A DNA stretch of 24,902 bases, taken from an uncultured Phycisphaerales bacterium (lineage in GTDB: Bacteria > Planctomycetota > Phycisphaerae > Phycisphaerales > SM1A02). The notes under the pieces are model-generated. The model saw only the letters and a list, made by a program, of their open reading frames with translations, was not told where the DNA came from and made no database searches. Each line of letters opens with the position of its first letter. Within the stretch, counting starts at the first letter, position 1. Both the position numbers and the translations under genes were made by a program. Location of the stretch: the NCBI GenBank assembly GCA_946886375.1, contig CAMPIL010000006.1, positions 1 through 24,902 of the forward strand, read 5' to 3'. Below, piece by piece: positions 14,229 to 22,231 of the stretch.

Positions 14229-15049
14229 CGACGCTTGTGCATCTTTCTGATCTGCACTTCGGAAGCGTCGAACCCGACGTGATCGCGCCGCTGCGCTCCA
14301 GCATCCTGGAGATTTGCCCTGATCTCGTCGCCGTCTCCGGCGATCTGACGCAGCGGGCCCGACGGGCTCAGTACAAGGCCGCGCGCGAATTTCTTGATTC
14401 ATTGCCGTTCCCGAAGATTATCGTGCCGGGCAACCACGACGTGCCGCTGTACGACGTGGCGCGGCGGTTCTTCAGCCCGCTGGGGCGTTATCGCCGGTAC
14501 ATCAGCCCCGACACCGAGCCAACCTGCATCGGCGAGGACATCGCGGTGATCGGCGTGAACAGCGCGCGGTCGGCGACGTTCCAGAGCGGGCGAATCAACG
14601 ACAGGCAACTTGCGCGCGTGCAGGATTTCTTCTCGGGCGTGACGGATGAATTCACCAGAATCGTGGTGTGTCATCATCCATTTGATATGCCGCCGGGCCG
14701 GCCGCATGGCCGGGTGCGCGGGGCCGGGCGGATCATCTCCTCGCTGGCCAGCGCGGGCGCTGAACTGGTGCTCTCGGGCCACTTCCATCTCAGTCACGTC
14801 GGCCATGCCATCGAGCAAATTGGAGCCAACGGCCGGCTGCTGCTGCTGATCCATTCGGGCACGGCCACCTCCAACCGCCGCCGGGGCGAAGCCAACGCGT
14901 TCAATTGCCTGCGCATCAACCGCCCCGCCATGGAAATCACCCGGTACTGGTGGAACGTGGAGGAGAATCGATTCGTGTCTGTGCTGCGCGAGGATTTCGA
15001 ACGGTCACGCTCGGGTTGGGCGGCAGCACCCGCCTCCAAGCGGGCCTGA
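14225..15049 (+). CDS. Calcineurin-like metallophosphoesterase
   Basis: A 274-residue phosphoesterase with the full two-metal site: DLHFG (Asp9, His11), GDLTQRAR (Asp40), GNHD 69-72 (Asn70, His71), CHHP (His150) and GHFHLSH (His186, His188). This branch resembles CpdA/Icc-type phosphodiesterases, but a lipid-phosphate or UDP-sugar substrate is equally possible. No signal peptide is seen. The ATG overlaps the stop of the lipid kinase by four bases, so a kinase/phosphatase pair acting on one lipid or its product is plausible from context. A CCGAG/CTCGG hairpin and a T-rich terminator-like structure follow within 60 bases, suggesting the transcript ends here. Confidence 0.91.
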   Translation: MTTLVHLSDLHFGSVEPDVIAPLRSSILEICPDLVAVSGDLTQRARRAQYKAAREFLDSLPFPKIIVPGNHDVPLYDVARRFFSPLGRYRRYISPDTEPTCIGEDIAVIGVNSARSATFQSGRINDRQLARVQDFFSGVTDEFTRIVVCHHPFDMPPGRPHGRVRGAGRIISSLASAGAELVLSGHFHLSHVGHAIEQIGANGRLLLLIHSGTATSNRRRGEANAFNCLRINRPAMEITRYWWNVEENRFVSVLREDFERSRSGWAAAPASKRA

Positions 15050-15064
15050 ATGCCTCCCGAACAG

Positions 15065-15107
15065 CCGAGAACTCCTCGGACTGTGAAAAGATGTCCGGTT
15101 TTGTTTG
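15065..15107 (+). terminator. Terminator-like region with two mutually exclusive hairpins
   Basis: Hairpin one is CCGAG-AACTC-CTCGG (15065-15079). Hairpin two pairs CGGAC (15077-15081) with GTCCG (15093-15097) and is followed by GTTTTGTTTG. They share bases 15077-15079, so only one can form. Hairpin two with its T-rich tail would act as an intrinsic terminator for the lipid kinase/phosphoesterase transcript, about 45 bases after its last stop codon. Confidence 0.4.
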
Positions 15108-15132
15108 CGATTGCGGCAACGCGGGGTACTCT
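15105..15132 (+). promoter_or_regulatory. Candidate promoter of the beta-helix gene
   Basis: TTGCGA (15105-15110), a 16-base spacer and TACTCT (15127-15132) make a plausible sigma-70-type promoter, 34 bases before the chosen start at 15167. It lies directly after the terminator-like hairpin. Match to consensus is moderate. Confidence 0.35.
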
Positions 15133-15166
15133 GATACCGAAGAGTCAGGTTAGTCCCGCCATTGCC

Positions 15167-17677
15167 ATGATCCACCTTTGCATGCTGAAATCCGCCACAT
15201 TGCTGGCGTGTGCCATCGCCACCCTCGGCGTCTGTGCGCCTGCCAACGCGGGCGGCATTCTGTATGTCGATGACAACGCACCCCCCGGCGGAAACGGCGT
15301 GGCTTGGAGCACCGCTTTTCGATACCTGCAGGATGCGCTCGCAGCGGCTTCCATTCCCGCCAATGGCGTTACCGAAGTGCGCGTCGCCCAAGGCGTGTAC
15401 CGACCTGATCAGAACGCCTCCAGTCCCGCCGGCACCGCCGATCGCGAAGCGACATTTCGCCTGATCGAGAACGTCACTCTCGCAGGCGGTTATCTTGGGC
15501 TGAGCGCCGGTCGCGGGCAGGACCCAAATGCCCGAGACGTCAGCGCGTATGAAACAATTCTCAACGGCGACCTGGCCGGCGATGACCTCCCGCCGCCCGC
15601 TCCCGGCACAATCGTCGCTCTGGAGAGTTTCGCCAACAGCACAGAGAACAGTTACCAGGTCGTGACCGCACTCAACGTGGATGAGACGGCGGTGATCGAT
15701 GGATTCACAGTCACTGGCGGGTATGCCGACGGCGCCAGCCTCGGCGCGACGCCAGACAGCCGTGATCAAGGCAGCGGGATGAACATCTATTTTTCATCGC
15801 CCACGCTCATCCGCTGCACCTTTCTGCACAACTGGAATTTCAATCACGGCGCGGTGAACGATCACGGCGATTTCACGTCGCTCGCGCAATGCACCTTCCG
15901 CGCCAACTACGCCAACCTGTTCGGCTCGGGACTGTACAGCCATCACCATTCCGCCACGACGGCGACCGATTGCGTTTTCCAGGACAATCGCACGCCGGGC
16001 GAAGGCGGCGGCGGGTACAGCCGCAGCATGCGATTCGCCGCCTACATCAATTGTGAATTCCACAACAACGCAGCCACAAAGGGCGGCGGCATGTACAACG
16101 CCCCGCAAAGCACCACCACGCTCACCAATTGTCTCATCCAGAACAACGGGGCGTTCTTCGGCGGCGGAACATACAGCGATGACAGCACCGCCCTCATCAG
16201 TCAATGCACGATTCAGAACAACTTCGCCGAAAGCCAGGGCGGCGGCATGTACAACAACGTCGGCGGGCCCTCGATCGTCGACTGCCACTTCCTGGCCAAC
16301 TACGCGCCGGGCGGCGGCGGAGGGACATGGAATGATCGCAGCAACGCATCAATGACCGATTGCGTGTACGAGGGCAATATCGCTGAGGGCGCGGGCGGGG
16401 CCGGACTTTACAACCTCGGCGGCCTGCCCAGCGTGACCGATTGCCTGTTCACCGCCAACGTGTCCGGTGGCGGCGGCGGCGGGTTGTGGAACGGTGAAAA
16501 CAGCCCCGTTGTTTCCAATTGCGTGTTCATCGCGAACGTCGCGGTGTCCGGCGGCGGCGCGTACAACACCGACAACAGTTCGCCCACTGTCATCGGCTGC
16601 ACCTTCACCAGCAACTACGCCGAAGAGGGCGCCGGGCTCTACAACGTCAGTTCCAATTCAATCGTCACCCAATGCACGTTCACAGGCAATATCGCGGCCG
16701 GCCCGAACTTCGCCGTTGGCGGCGGCATGTCCAATTATTTCTGTGACCCGCAGATCATTGAATGCGAATTCGTCGACAACCAGGCGCTATTTGGCGGCGG
16801 CGGCATGTACAACGAAGGCAATGCACCATCCATCCGCAACTGCACGTTCATCCGCAATACCGCCTACGGCGATGAACAAGGGTGGGGCGGCGGGATGTTC
16901 AACGCGTACTTCACCAGCGCGAACATCGTGAATTGCCTGTTCGCGGGCAATACGGCCAATTACGGCGGAGCGATTCACAACCTCGCCCTGAGCGAACCCA
17001 ACATCATCAATTGCACCATCGCAGGAAACGCAGCGGAATCGCTCGGCAACGGCGGCGCGGTCTTCAGTTTCAGCAACTCCGCCGGCTCCATCACCAACTG
17101 CATCCTGTGGCAGAACTCACCTGATGAAATTGCCGGCGATCCCACTGCCGTTCGATACAGTTGCGTTCAGGGCGGCTACGGCGAGCCGAGCGACAACAAC
17201 ATCAACGCCGATCCACAGTTTTTGACGCCGCCCGGATTCGGCGCCGATGGAATCTGGGGCACAGACGATGACGCCTATGGCGACTTGCGGCTGTCGCTGA
17301 ATTCGCCCTGCATTGACGCAGGCGATAATTCCGCCATGATCGCCGGCATCAACGTTGATCTTGGCGACGAGCCGCGCATCGTCGATGACCCACACACTCC
17401 CGACACAGGCTGGCCGGATTCATCCATCGCGATCATCGACATGGGCGCGCATGAGTTTCAGCCGCTGCTCTGCGTCGCGGACATCGCGCCGGCAGGACCT
17501 CCCGCAGGCGATGGCGTCGTGAACGTCAACGATCTGCTCCTGGTGATCAACCATTGGGGCGCGTGCCCCCCCGCTCCCGCGGCGTGCCCGGCAGACCTCG
17601 CGCCAGCAGTTCACGACGGCGTGGTCAACGTGATCGACCTTCTTGCGGTCATCAACGCCTGGGGCGCGTGCAGGTAA
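15167..17677 (+). CDS. Secreted right-handed beta-helix protein with GC-type dockerin-like tail
   Basis: An 836-residue exported protein. Residues 1-28 form a signal peptide ending PANA. The body has about fourteen repeats of GGGMYN…CxFxxNxA, the pattern of parallel beta-helix/POMP-like passenger domains, often surface adhesins or polysaccharide-active proteins. It ends in a 'choice-of-anchor Q' style segment (ADPQF…DLRLSLNSPCIDAG). Residues 769-836 are two dockerin-like calcium loops, GDGVVNVNDLLLVINHWGAC and DGVVNVIDLLAVINAWGACR, the GC-type dockerin typical of Phycisphaerae. No polysaccharide-lyase catalytic set is recognisable. The start is uncertain: ATG 15167 or 15182 both give a signal peptide; an in-frame ATG at 15050 would add 39 unlikely residues. 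No cohesin partner is encoded here. Confidence 0.88.
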   Translation: MIHLCMLKSATLLACAIATLGVCAPANAGGILYVDDNAPPGGNGVAWSTAFRYLQDALAAASIPANGVTEVRVAQGVYRPDQNASSPAGTADREATFRLIENVTLAGGYLGLSAGRGQDPNARDVSAYETILNGDLAGDDLPPPAPGTIVALESFANSTENSYQVVTALNVDETAVIDGFTVTGGYADGASLGATPDSRDQGSGMNIYFSSPTLIRCTFLHNWNFNHGAVNDHGDFTSLAQCTFRANYANLFGSGLYSHHHSATTATDCVFQDNRTPGEGGGGYSRSMRFAAYINCEFHNNAATKGGGMYNAPQSTTTLTNCLIQNNGAFFGGGTYSDDSTALISQCTIQNNFAESQGGGMYNNVGGPSIVDCHFLANYAPGGGGGTWNDRSNASMTDCVYEGNIAEGAGGAGLYNLGGLPSVTDCLFTANVSGGGGGGLWNGENSPVVSNCVFIANVAVSGGGAYNTDNSSPTVIGCTFTSNYAEEGAGLYNVSSNSIVTQCTFTGNIAAGPNFAVGGGMSNYFCDPQIIECEFVDNQALFGGGGMYNEGNAPSIRNCTFIRNTAYGDEQGWGGGMFNAYFTSANIVNCLFAGNTANYGGAIHNLALSEPNIINCTIAGNAAESLGNGGAVFSFSNSAGSITNCILWQNSPDEIAGDPTAVRYSCVQGGYGEPSDNNINADPQFLTPPGFGADGIWGTDDDAYGDLRLSLNSPCIDAGDNSAMIAGINVDLGDEPRIVDDPHTPDTGWPDSSIAIIDMGAHEFQPLLCVADIAPAGPPAGDGVVNVNDLLLVINHWGACPPAPAACPADLAPAVHDGVVNVIDLLAVINAWGACR

Positions 17678-17679
17678 AC
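17645..17679 (+). repeat. 35-bp direct repeat, copy 1 (dockerin tail and stop codon)
   Basis: These 35 bases, covering the final codons AVINAWGACR, the TAA stop and two bases beyond, recur exactly at 20188-20222 at the end of the propeller gene. Identity at third codon positions and past the stop suggests recent exchange between the two tails rather than protein-level selection alone. Confidence 0.8.
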
Positions 17680-17717
17680 ACAAATCCCGGCATACAGGCC
17701 GGCCTTGTCCGTTGTAA

Positions 17718-17735
17718 CTCATTGTCTCCAATGAG
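17718..17735 (+). terminator. Stem-loop between the two dockerin-tailed genes
   Basis: CTCATTG-TCTC-CAATGAG is a perfect 7-bp stem with a four-base loop, extendable by AAC/GTT across one bulged G. It is 40 bases past the beta-helix stop codon. T-rich sequence (TTCTTCCTTTGAATTTTTT) begins about 16 bases later rather than directly after the stem, so the terminator call is moderate. Confidence 0.4.
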
Positions 17736-17865
17736 GTTGCGCGGCGATGTGTTCTTCCTTTGAATTTTTTCATATTCGCGCAGGATTCGGGAGAAAACGG
17801 CGTAACTCCTCACGGAGCGATGTACAGCAGACTGTCGTGCAGCCGCTCCGACTGGAGGCAGTGCA

Positions 17866-20220
17866 ATGAACGCCCGAATCCTCAAAAACATGCCGTTCAG
17901 AACAATTGGCCTGACCTGTTTGATGGTGTCTGCGTGCACAGGTTCGCACGTACATGCTCAAGACTGCCTCTTTGAACAGTACGACGTCCTCTTACCCGTT
18001 CACGTGGCGGCTGGTGATCAATTTGGCGTGGCTGTAGCCGGCACGGGAAATTGGCTGTTCGTCGGCGCGCCTGGACATGAACACACCACGAACCAATCGA
18101 ATCCCGGGGCGGTGTTTGTCTTTCGGTTCGACGGCTCGCGATGGGTGTACTGGCAAGAGTTGATGCAAGCGGGGTTTCCGATTGCAGGCGAATTCGGTTG
18201 CGCCCTTGCAGCCGACAACGATTCACTTCTGATTGGCGCACAGGGCACAGCGATGAATTCACAGTGCGCAGCCTACGTCTATAAATTCAACGGTTCGCAA
18301 TGGGTCAAGTCGGCCACGTTCAAGCCGCGCGAGAGGGGCGATCTCCGCCAGTTCGGATCTTCCGTGGCGCTGCAAGGGAATCTTGCGGTGGTCGGCGTGG
18401 GATCGGTTCACGGCGAGCAAGTCGACGGCATGGGCGCAGTGTATGTTTATCGCTACATCGGAAACGCGTGGGTTGAAGACAGTCGACTGACTGCCGATGC
18501 TCCCTCGCCTTATGACCACTTCGGCGCGAGCGTGGCCATTCACAACAAGTCGGTGCTCGTCGGGGCTCCGGACGTCGATGGTGACTTGGGCGCCAACATT
18601 GGCGCGGTGTTCGCCTTCCACCACAACGGAACTCAGTGGGCGCAACAAGCCAAACTGCAAGCGCCGGATGCGGCGGCCGGGGATCGCTTTGGCTGGCGGA
18701 TCAGCAGCGATTCCGGCACACTGCTTGTCGGCGCACCGCTCGTCGATCCGGCCGGCCCTGATTCAGGCGCGGCGTATGTGTTCACATGGGACGGCGAATT
18801 CTGGACGGCAGCGCAAAAGATTGTTGCGTTCAATGAGACCGCCGGCGATCAGTTTGGCTTTGCCGTGCACGTGCGCGGAATGCACATGCTCATCGGAGCG
18901 CCACAGCACAAAATCGTTCGAGAGAACCACGCGCATGAGCGAGCCGGAACTGCATACCTGTTTCAGGCCGCCGGCGGAACATGGATTCATCAACGCAACC
19001 TCGAACTCTATCAGGCGTTCAATGAAATGGGGCTCCCTCCGTATGCATGCTGGCTCGACGGTGCGCCACCGTGGTTCCTCGAGGGCTTGTCTGAAGCACG
19101 ACTTGGAATTTCCGCAGCATTCACGGACCAGCATCTGATCATTGGCTCTGCCTTGGATCGTGGTTATTGCCCGGTGAATAATTGGAATTTGGCTCACAAG
19201 GGAGCCGTCAACATTTTTCAGATGGTTTTGGAAGAAGCCGATTGCGATGGTGACGGCTCGCCTGATGTGTGCGACGCCATGCCAGACTGCAACGGCAACG
19301 GATTGCCCGATTCCTGCGATCTCCAGACCAAATTCAGCGCCGACTGCAATGGAAACGCTTTGCCGGATGAATGTGACGCCATTCCGCTCTATCAGTATGA
19401 CGATGAGGATTGTCCAGGATTCTTCGGCGACCTGCTCACACCGCTCTCTGATCTGATTTGGCTCAATCAGTTCAGGGTTCGACCTGGAGGTCAGATGGTC
19501 ACGCACATTGTGCTGCCGACTTCGGCCTATGTTCCGGAGGGCGCGCCGGTGACCCTGTTGCTTTATTCTGACCCAAATCACGATGGCGATCCATCTGACG
19601 CCCGCCTGCTGCGAGCCGTGGATTCCGTCCGCATTGGATTCCCAGAGCAGCAGAGTCGCTATTGGCAGACCGTGCGTGTCCCAATCGAACCAACATTCGT
19701 CGGAGAGCCGGGCGAGTTCTTTTTCGTCGGCGCCATTGCCCGGCAGCCGGTTGCCGCCCTTTATGATTGGGATTGGCTTCCGGCCTTCGTCAGCACTTCG
19801 GGCCCGTTGAAACGATCGTGGATTGCAGCAGCGCGATTTGGCGAAGGCGATATCAATCATCTTGCGAACAATGAAATGCCCGTGCAACGAATACCGTCCG
19901 GAGTTTTTTTCCTTCGCGCGCTGGCCATGGATTGCAATCAGAACGGCGTGTGGGACCATTGCGACATTGCTTCAGGAACAAGCGTGGATGCAAATCACAA
20001 CGACCTGCCTGACGAATGCGAGGGCCCCGACTGTTTGGCGGATGCATTTCCTTCAGCCGGTGACGGCCTCGTAGACACAAGCGATTTGCTGTACGTGATC
20101 GACCACTGGGGCGCTTGTCTGCCGTGCTACGCCATGTGCGCCGGCGACATCAACGACGACTGCGCGGTGAATGTGATCGACCTCCTGGCGGTCATCAACG
20201 CCTGGGGCGCGTGCAGGTAA
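17866..20220 (+). CDS. Secreted seven-repeat FG-GAP propeller with GC-type dockerin-like tail
   Basis: A 784-residue exported protein; the signal peptide spans about residues 1-31 (…VSACTGSHVHAQ). Seven FG-GAP-like repeats of the form GDxFGxxVAxxxxxLxVGAP occur between about residues 48 and 430, the right number for a closed seven-bladed propeller. Next come calcium-type motifs DCDGDGSPDVCD, DCNGNGLPDSCD and DCNGNALPDECD (459-510), like thrombospondin type 3 repeats, then a beta-rich domain, two more such motifs (689-715) and a 62-residue tail (723-784) with two dockerin-like loops ending VINAWGACR. GGAGG at 17854-17858, seven bases before the ATG, fixes the start. Surface binding or adhesion is likely; no catalytic motif is seen. 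It is the neighbour of another protein with an almost identical tail. Confidence 0.88.
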   Translation: MNARILKNMPFRTIGLTCLMVSACTGSHVHAQDCLFEQYDVLLPVHVAAGDQFGVAVAGTGNWLFVGAPGHEHTTNQSNPGAVFVFRFDGSRWVYWQELMQAGFPIAGEFGCALAADNDSLLIGAQGTAMNSQCAAYVYKFNGSQWVKSATFKPRERGDLRQFGSSVALQGNLAVVGVGSVHGEQVDGMGAVYVYRYIGNAWVEDSRLTADAPSPYDHFGASVAIHNKSVLVGAPDVDGDLGANIGAVFAFHHNGTQWAQQAKLQAPDAAAGDRFGWRISSDSGTLLVGAPLVDPAGPDSGAAYVFTWDGEFWTAAQKIVAFNETAGDQFGFAVHVRGMHMLIGAPQHKIVRENHAHERAGTAYLFQAAGGTWIHQRNLELYQAFNEMGLPPYACWLDGAPPWFLEGLSEARLGISAAFTDQHLIIGSALDRGYCPVNNWNLAHKGAVNIFQMVLEEADCDGDGSPDVCDAMPDCNGNGLPDSCDLQTKFSADCNGNALPDECDAIPLYQYDDEDCPGFFGDLLTPLSDLIWLNQFRVRPGGQMVTHIVLPTSAYVPEGAPVTLLLYSDPNHDGDPSDARLLRAVDSVRIGFPEQQSRYWQTVRVPIEPTFVGEPGEFFFVGAIARQPVAALYDWDWLPAFVSTSGPLKRSWIAAARFGEGDINHLANNEMPVQRIPSGVFFLRALAMDCNQNGVWDHCDIASGTSVDANHNDLPDECEGPDCLADAFPSAGDGLVDTSDLLYVIDHWGACLPCYAMCAGDINDDCAVNVIDLLAVINAWGACR

Positions 20221-20222
20221 AC
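20188..20222 (+). repeat. 35-bp direct repeat, copy 2 (dockerin tail and stop codon)
   Basis: Exact second copy of 17645-17679. Flanking sequence upstream is similar but carries several substitutions. Confidence 0.8.
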
Positions 20223-20274
20223 GGATTTGACATTTGCCGTGGCGACTCGAAACGGCTCCGCCGAGGAGTGGGGA

Positions 20275-20280
20275 TAAGAT
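20275..20280 (+). promoter_or_regulatory. Candidate -10 element (TAAGAT), leaderless arrangement
   Basis: TAAGAT matches TANNNT and ends six bases before the ATG at 20287; no Shine-Dalgarno is at a usable distance. TTGACA at 20227-20232 is too far upstream (42 bases) to pair with it. Confidence 0.45.
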
Positions 20281-20286
20281 TCGGCC

Positions 20287-21120
20287 ATGTCGTTCCTGCC
20301 GCTGGTGTTGCTGCTGGCGATACATTTCATTCCTCCTCTTTCGCCGCAGCAGCGCGAGCGTCTGGCCGGCGCGGCTGATGGCGTGGATCATCACGAAGAC
20401 GCCTTCACGGCGTTGATTGAAAATGCAACCGCCCCGGCCGGCGGCAATCGCGCGAAAGGCATCGGTTCCGATTCCGATGCCGCGACCGGTGCCGAGGACG
20501 CGAACCTTTTTACCCAAAAAGGCAACTATGGCGACGCTCCGCCTCGGCATGCGAATGTTGATTCGCTGCTCGCCGACTCGCCGGCGCATCGGGGCGAACT
20601 CTGGCTGGTTGAAGGCGTGTTGCAGCAGCACGCCTTGCTGCAGTCGCCGCATGAATTGGTGATGGAATGTTTTGTGCGTGATGCAGACGACACGCCGCTG
20701 CTTTTGTTTCTCGCGGGCCCGCCACGGGGCACGCTGCGCGATGGTCAGCGCATTCGGACGCCGGCGCGCTACTACAAGCGCATCGATCTCATCGCGCGCG
20801 ATGGCCAGTTGCGAAGTTACCCGGCCTTTGTGGCCGGGGCGACATGGATGGAGATGCCAGCTGGGTCCCATCGCCGCGACGTTCGAATTGAGCGTTTGTG
20901 GTACATCGCCGCACCTGTCATTCTCATGACCATCATCTTTGCCGCCATGAACATTCGCACGCGGCGAAAACGTCACGCCCGTGGCGACCGGCTCGCCGCA
21001 TCGCAGGACCACTCCCATGACCAGCCGGGGGTTGAAGTGAACGCGGATTTGCCGGATGATCCCGCCGCGGCGATGGCGGAACTCCGCCGCCGCGCGCAAG
21101 GTCATCATGCCCAGGATTGA
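20287..21120 (+). CDS. Bitopic membrane protein of unknown function, upstream of aroB
   Basis: A 277-residue protein that I do not recognise. A hydrophobic N-terminus (residues 1-18, signal peptide or anchor) is followed by a variable Asp/Ala/Gly-rich stretch (30-100), a compact beta-rich domain from about 103 to 185 (GELWLVEGVLQQHALL…FLAGPPRGTLRDGQRIRTPARYYKRI) that resembles an OB-like fold, a membrane helix at 204-223, and a basic then acidic cytoplasmic tail. The central domain should face the periplasm. Its 3' end overlaps aroB by 14 bases, so translation is coupled. Such domains sit beside envelope-assembly genes in some bacteria, but no role can be assigned. Start supported by a TANNNT element six bases upstream. 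Confidence 0.75.
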   Translation: MSFLPLVLLLAIHFIPPLSPQQRERLAGAADGVDHHEDAFTALIENATAPAGGNRAKGIGSDSDAATGAEDANLFTQKGNYGDAPPRHANVDSLLADSPAHRGELWLVEGVLQQHALLQSPHELVMECFVRDADDTPLLLFLAGPPRGTLRDGQRIRTPARYYKRIDLIARDGQLRSYPAFVAGATWMEMPAGSHRRDVRIERLWYIAAPVILMTIIFAAMNIRTRRKRHARGDRLAASQDHSHDQPGVEVNADLPDDPAAAMAELRRRAQGHHAQD

Positions 21121-22213
21121 TGTGAATCTGCCCGCGAATTCCTACTCGATCACGATCGAGCACGGTCTGCTTGCGCACGTCGGCACGATGGCGGCCGGCG
21201 TCATCCGATCGCGGCGCGCAATGCTCGTGGTGGACGCCGCCATCGCGAAGAATCACGGCGGCGCGGTTGAGCGCTCACTGCGGCAGGCAGGCTTTGAAGT
21301 GACAATGCACCATGTGCGTGCAACTGAAGCGGACAAATCGCTGGAAACCGCGCAAGCTGTCTACCACGCGATGCTCAACGCCCGCATGGATCGATCAAGT
21401 TGTCTGATCGCAATGGGCGGCGGAATCGTTGGCGACGTCGCAGGCTTCGCCGCTGCGACGTATATGCGCGGTGTTGCGCTCATCCACGTTCCCACCACGT
21501 TGTTGGCGATGGTGGACGCGGCCATTGGCGGAAAGACCGGCGTCAACCTGCGTTTGCCCGATGGCGCATTGGGAAAAAATCTCATCGGCGCGTTCTGGCA
21601 GCCCACGGCGGTTTTCGCCGATCCTGAAGCGCTGCGCACGCTGGAGTCCCGCCAATTCCGCTGCGGCCTGGCCGAGTGCGTGAAGCACGGCATGATCGCC
21701 GATGGTGACCTGCTTCGCTTCATCGCCGACAATGCGCGCGCGATTCTCTCGCTGGACATGAATCTGGTGACTGAGTTGATCGCGCGCAGCGTTCGCATCA
21801 AAGCGTCGATCGTCGAGCAGGACGAGCGTGAATCGGACCGCCGCATGCTGCTGAACCTCGGCCACACCTTTGCGCACGCCATCGAAGCGCAGGAGGAACT
21901 CGCGCTGCCGCATGGAGAAGCCGTCGCGCTGGGGCTTCATGCCGCGGTGCGATGCGCATTGAATCTTGGAAAAATCGCCAAGTCCGATGCGGACCAGGTT
22001 CGAACGCTGCTGCACGATGTGGGGTTGCCCAAGGCGCTGCCGCACGCGGTTTCCCCAGAGCGGCTTCTCGCCGCGATGGCGCACGACAAGAAATCCTCAG
22101 GCGGAAACATCCGGCTCGTGTTGCCGGTCGGACTTGGCAGCGCGGGAGTGTTCGATAGCGTGCCGTCAGCGGTGATCGCCGATGCGCTGCAGGAAATTGG
22201 AGCGCGAACGTGA
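21107..22213 (+). CDS. aroB: 3-dehydroquinate synthase
   Basis: A 368-residue canonical AroB, the second enzyme of the shikimate pathway, converting DAHP to 3-dehydroquinate with NAD and a divalent metal in the cytoplasm. Motifs are intact: GGGIVGDVAGFAAA (104-117), PTTLLAMVDAAIGGKTGVN (129-147), KNLIGAF, zinc ligands Glu190 (LAECVKHG), His253 (LNLGHTFAHAIE) and His269 (LPHGEAVALG), with Lys232 and the DERES segment before the His253 loop. The ATG at 21107 lies inside the end of the preceding membrane-protein gene, with AAGG five bases upstream. An earlier in-frame start at 21056 adds 17 Arg-rich residues and is less likely. A paralogue of different type (EboD-like) lies 13 kb upstream, which makes the comparison useful. 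Confidence 0.95.
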   Translation: MPRIDVNLPANSYSITIEHGLLAHVGTMAAGVIRSRRAMLVVDAAIAKNHGGAVERSLRQAGFEVTMHHVRATEADKSLETAQAVYHAMLNARMDRSSCLIAMGGGIVGDVAGFAAATYMRGVALIHVPTTLLAMVDAAIGGKTGVNLRLPDGALGKNLIGAFWQPTAVFADPEALRTLESRQFRCGLAECVKHGMIADGDLLRFIADNARAILSLDMNLVTELIARSVRIKASIVEQDERESDRRMLLNLGHTFAHAIEAQEELALPHGEAVALGLHAAVRCALNLGKIAKSDADQVRTLLHDVGLPKALPHAVSPERLLAAMAHDKKSSGGNIRLVLPVGLGSAGVFDSVPSAVIADALQEIGART

Positions 22214-22231
22214 TGCAGGATGGGACGAATC

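Noticed and set aside
18763..19959. 398-residue open frame antisense to the propeller gene
   Set aside because: No recognisable motif; the plus strand carries a complete repeat protein with signal peptide and SD.
20227..20232. Consensus -35 box TTGACA before the 20287 gene
   Set aside because: No -10-like hexamer lies 15-19 bases downstream; the TAAGAT element is 42 bases away.
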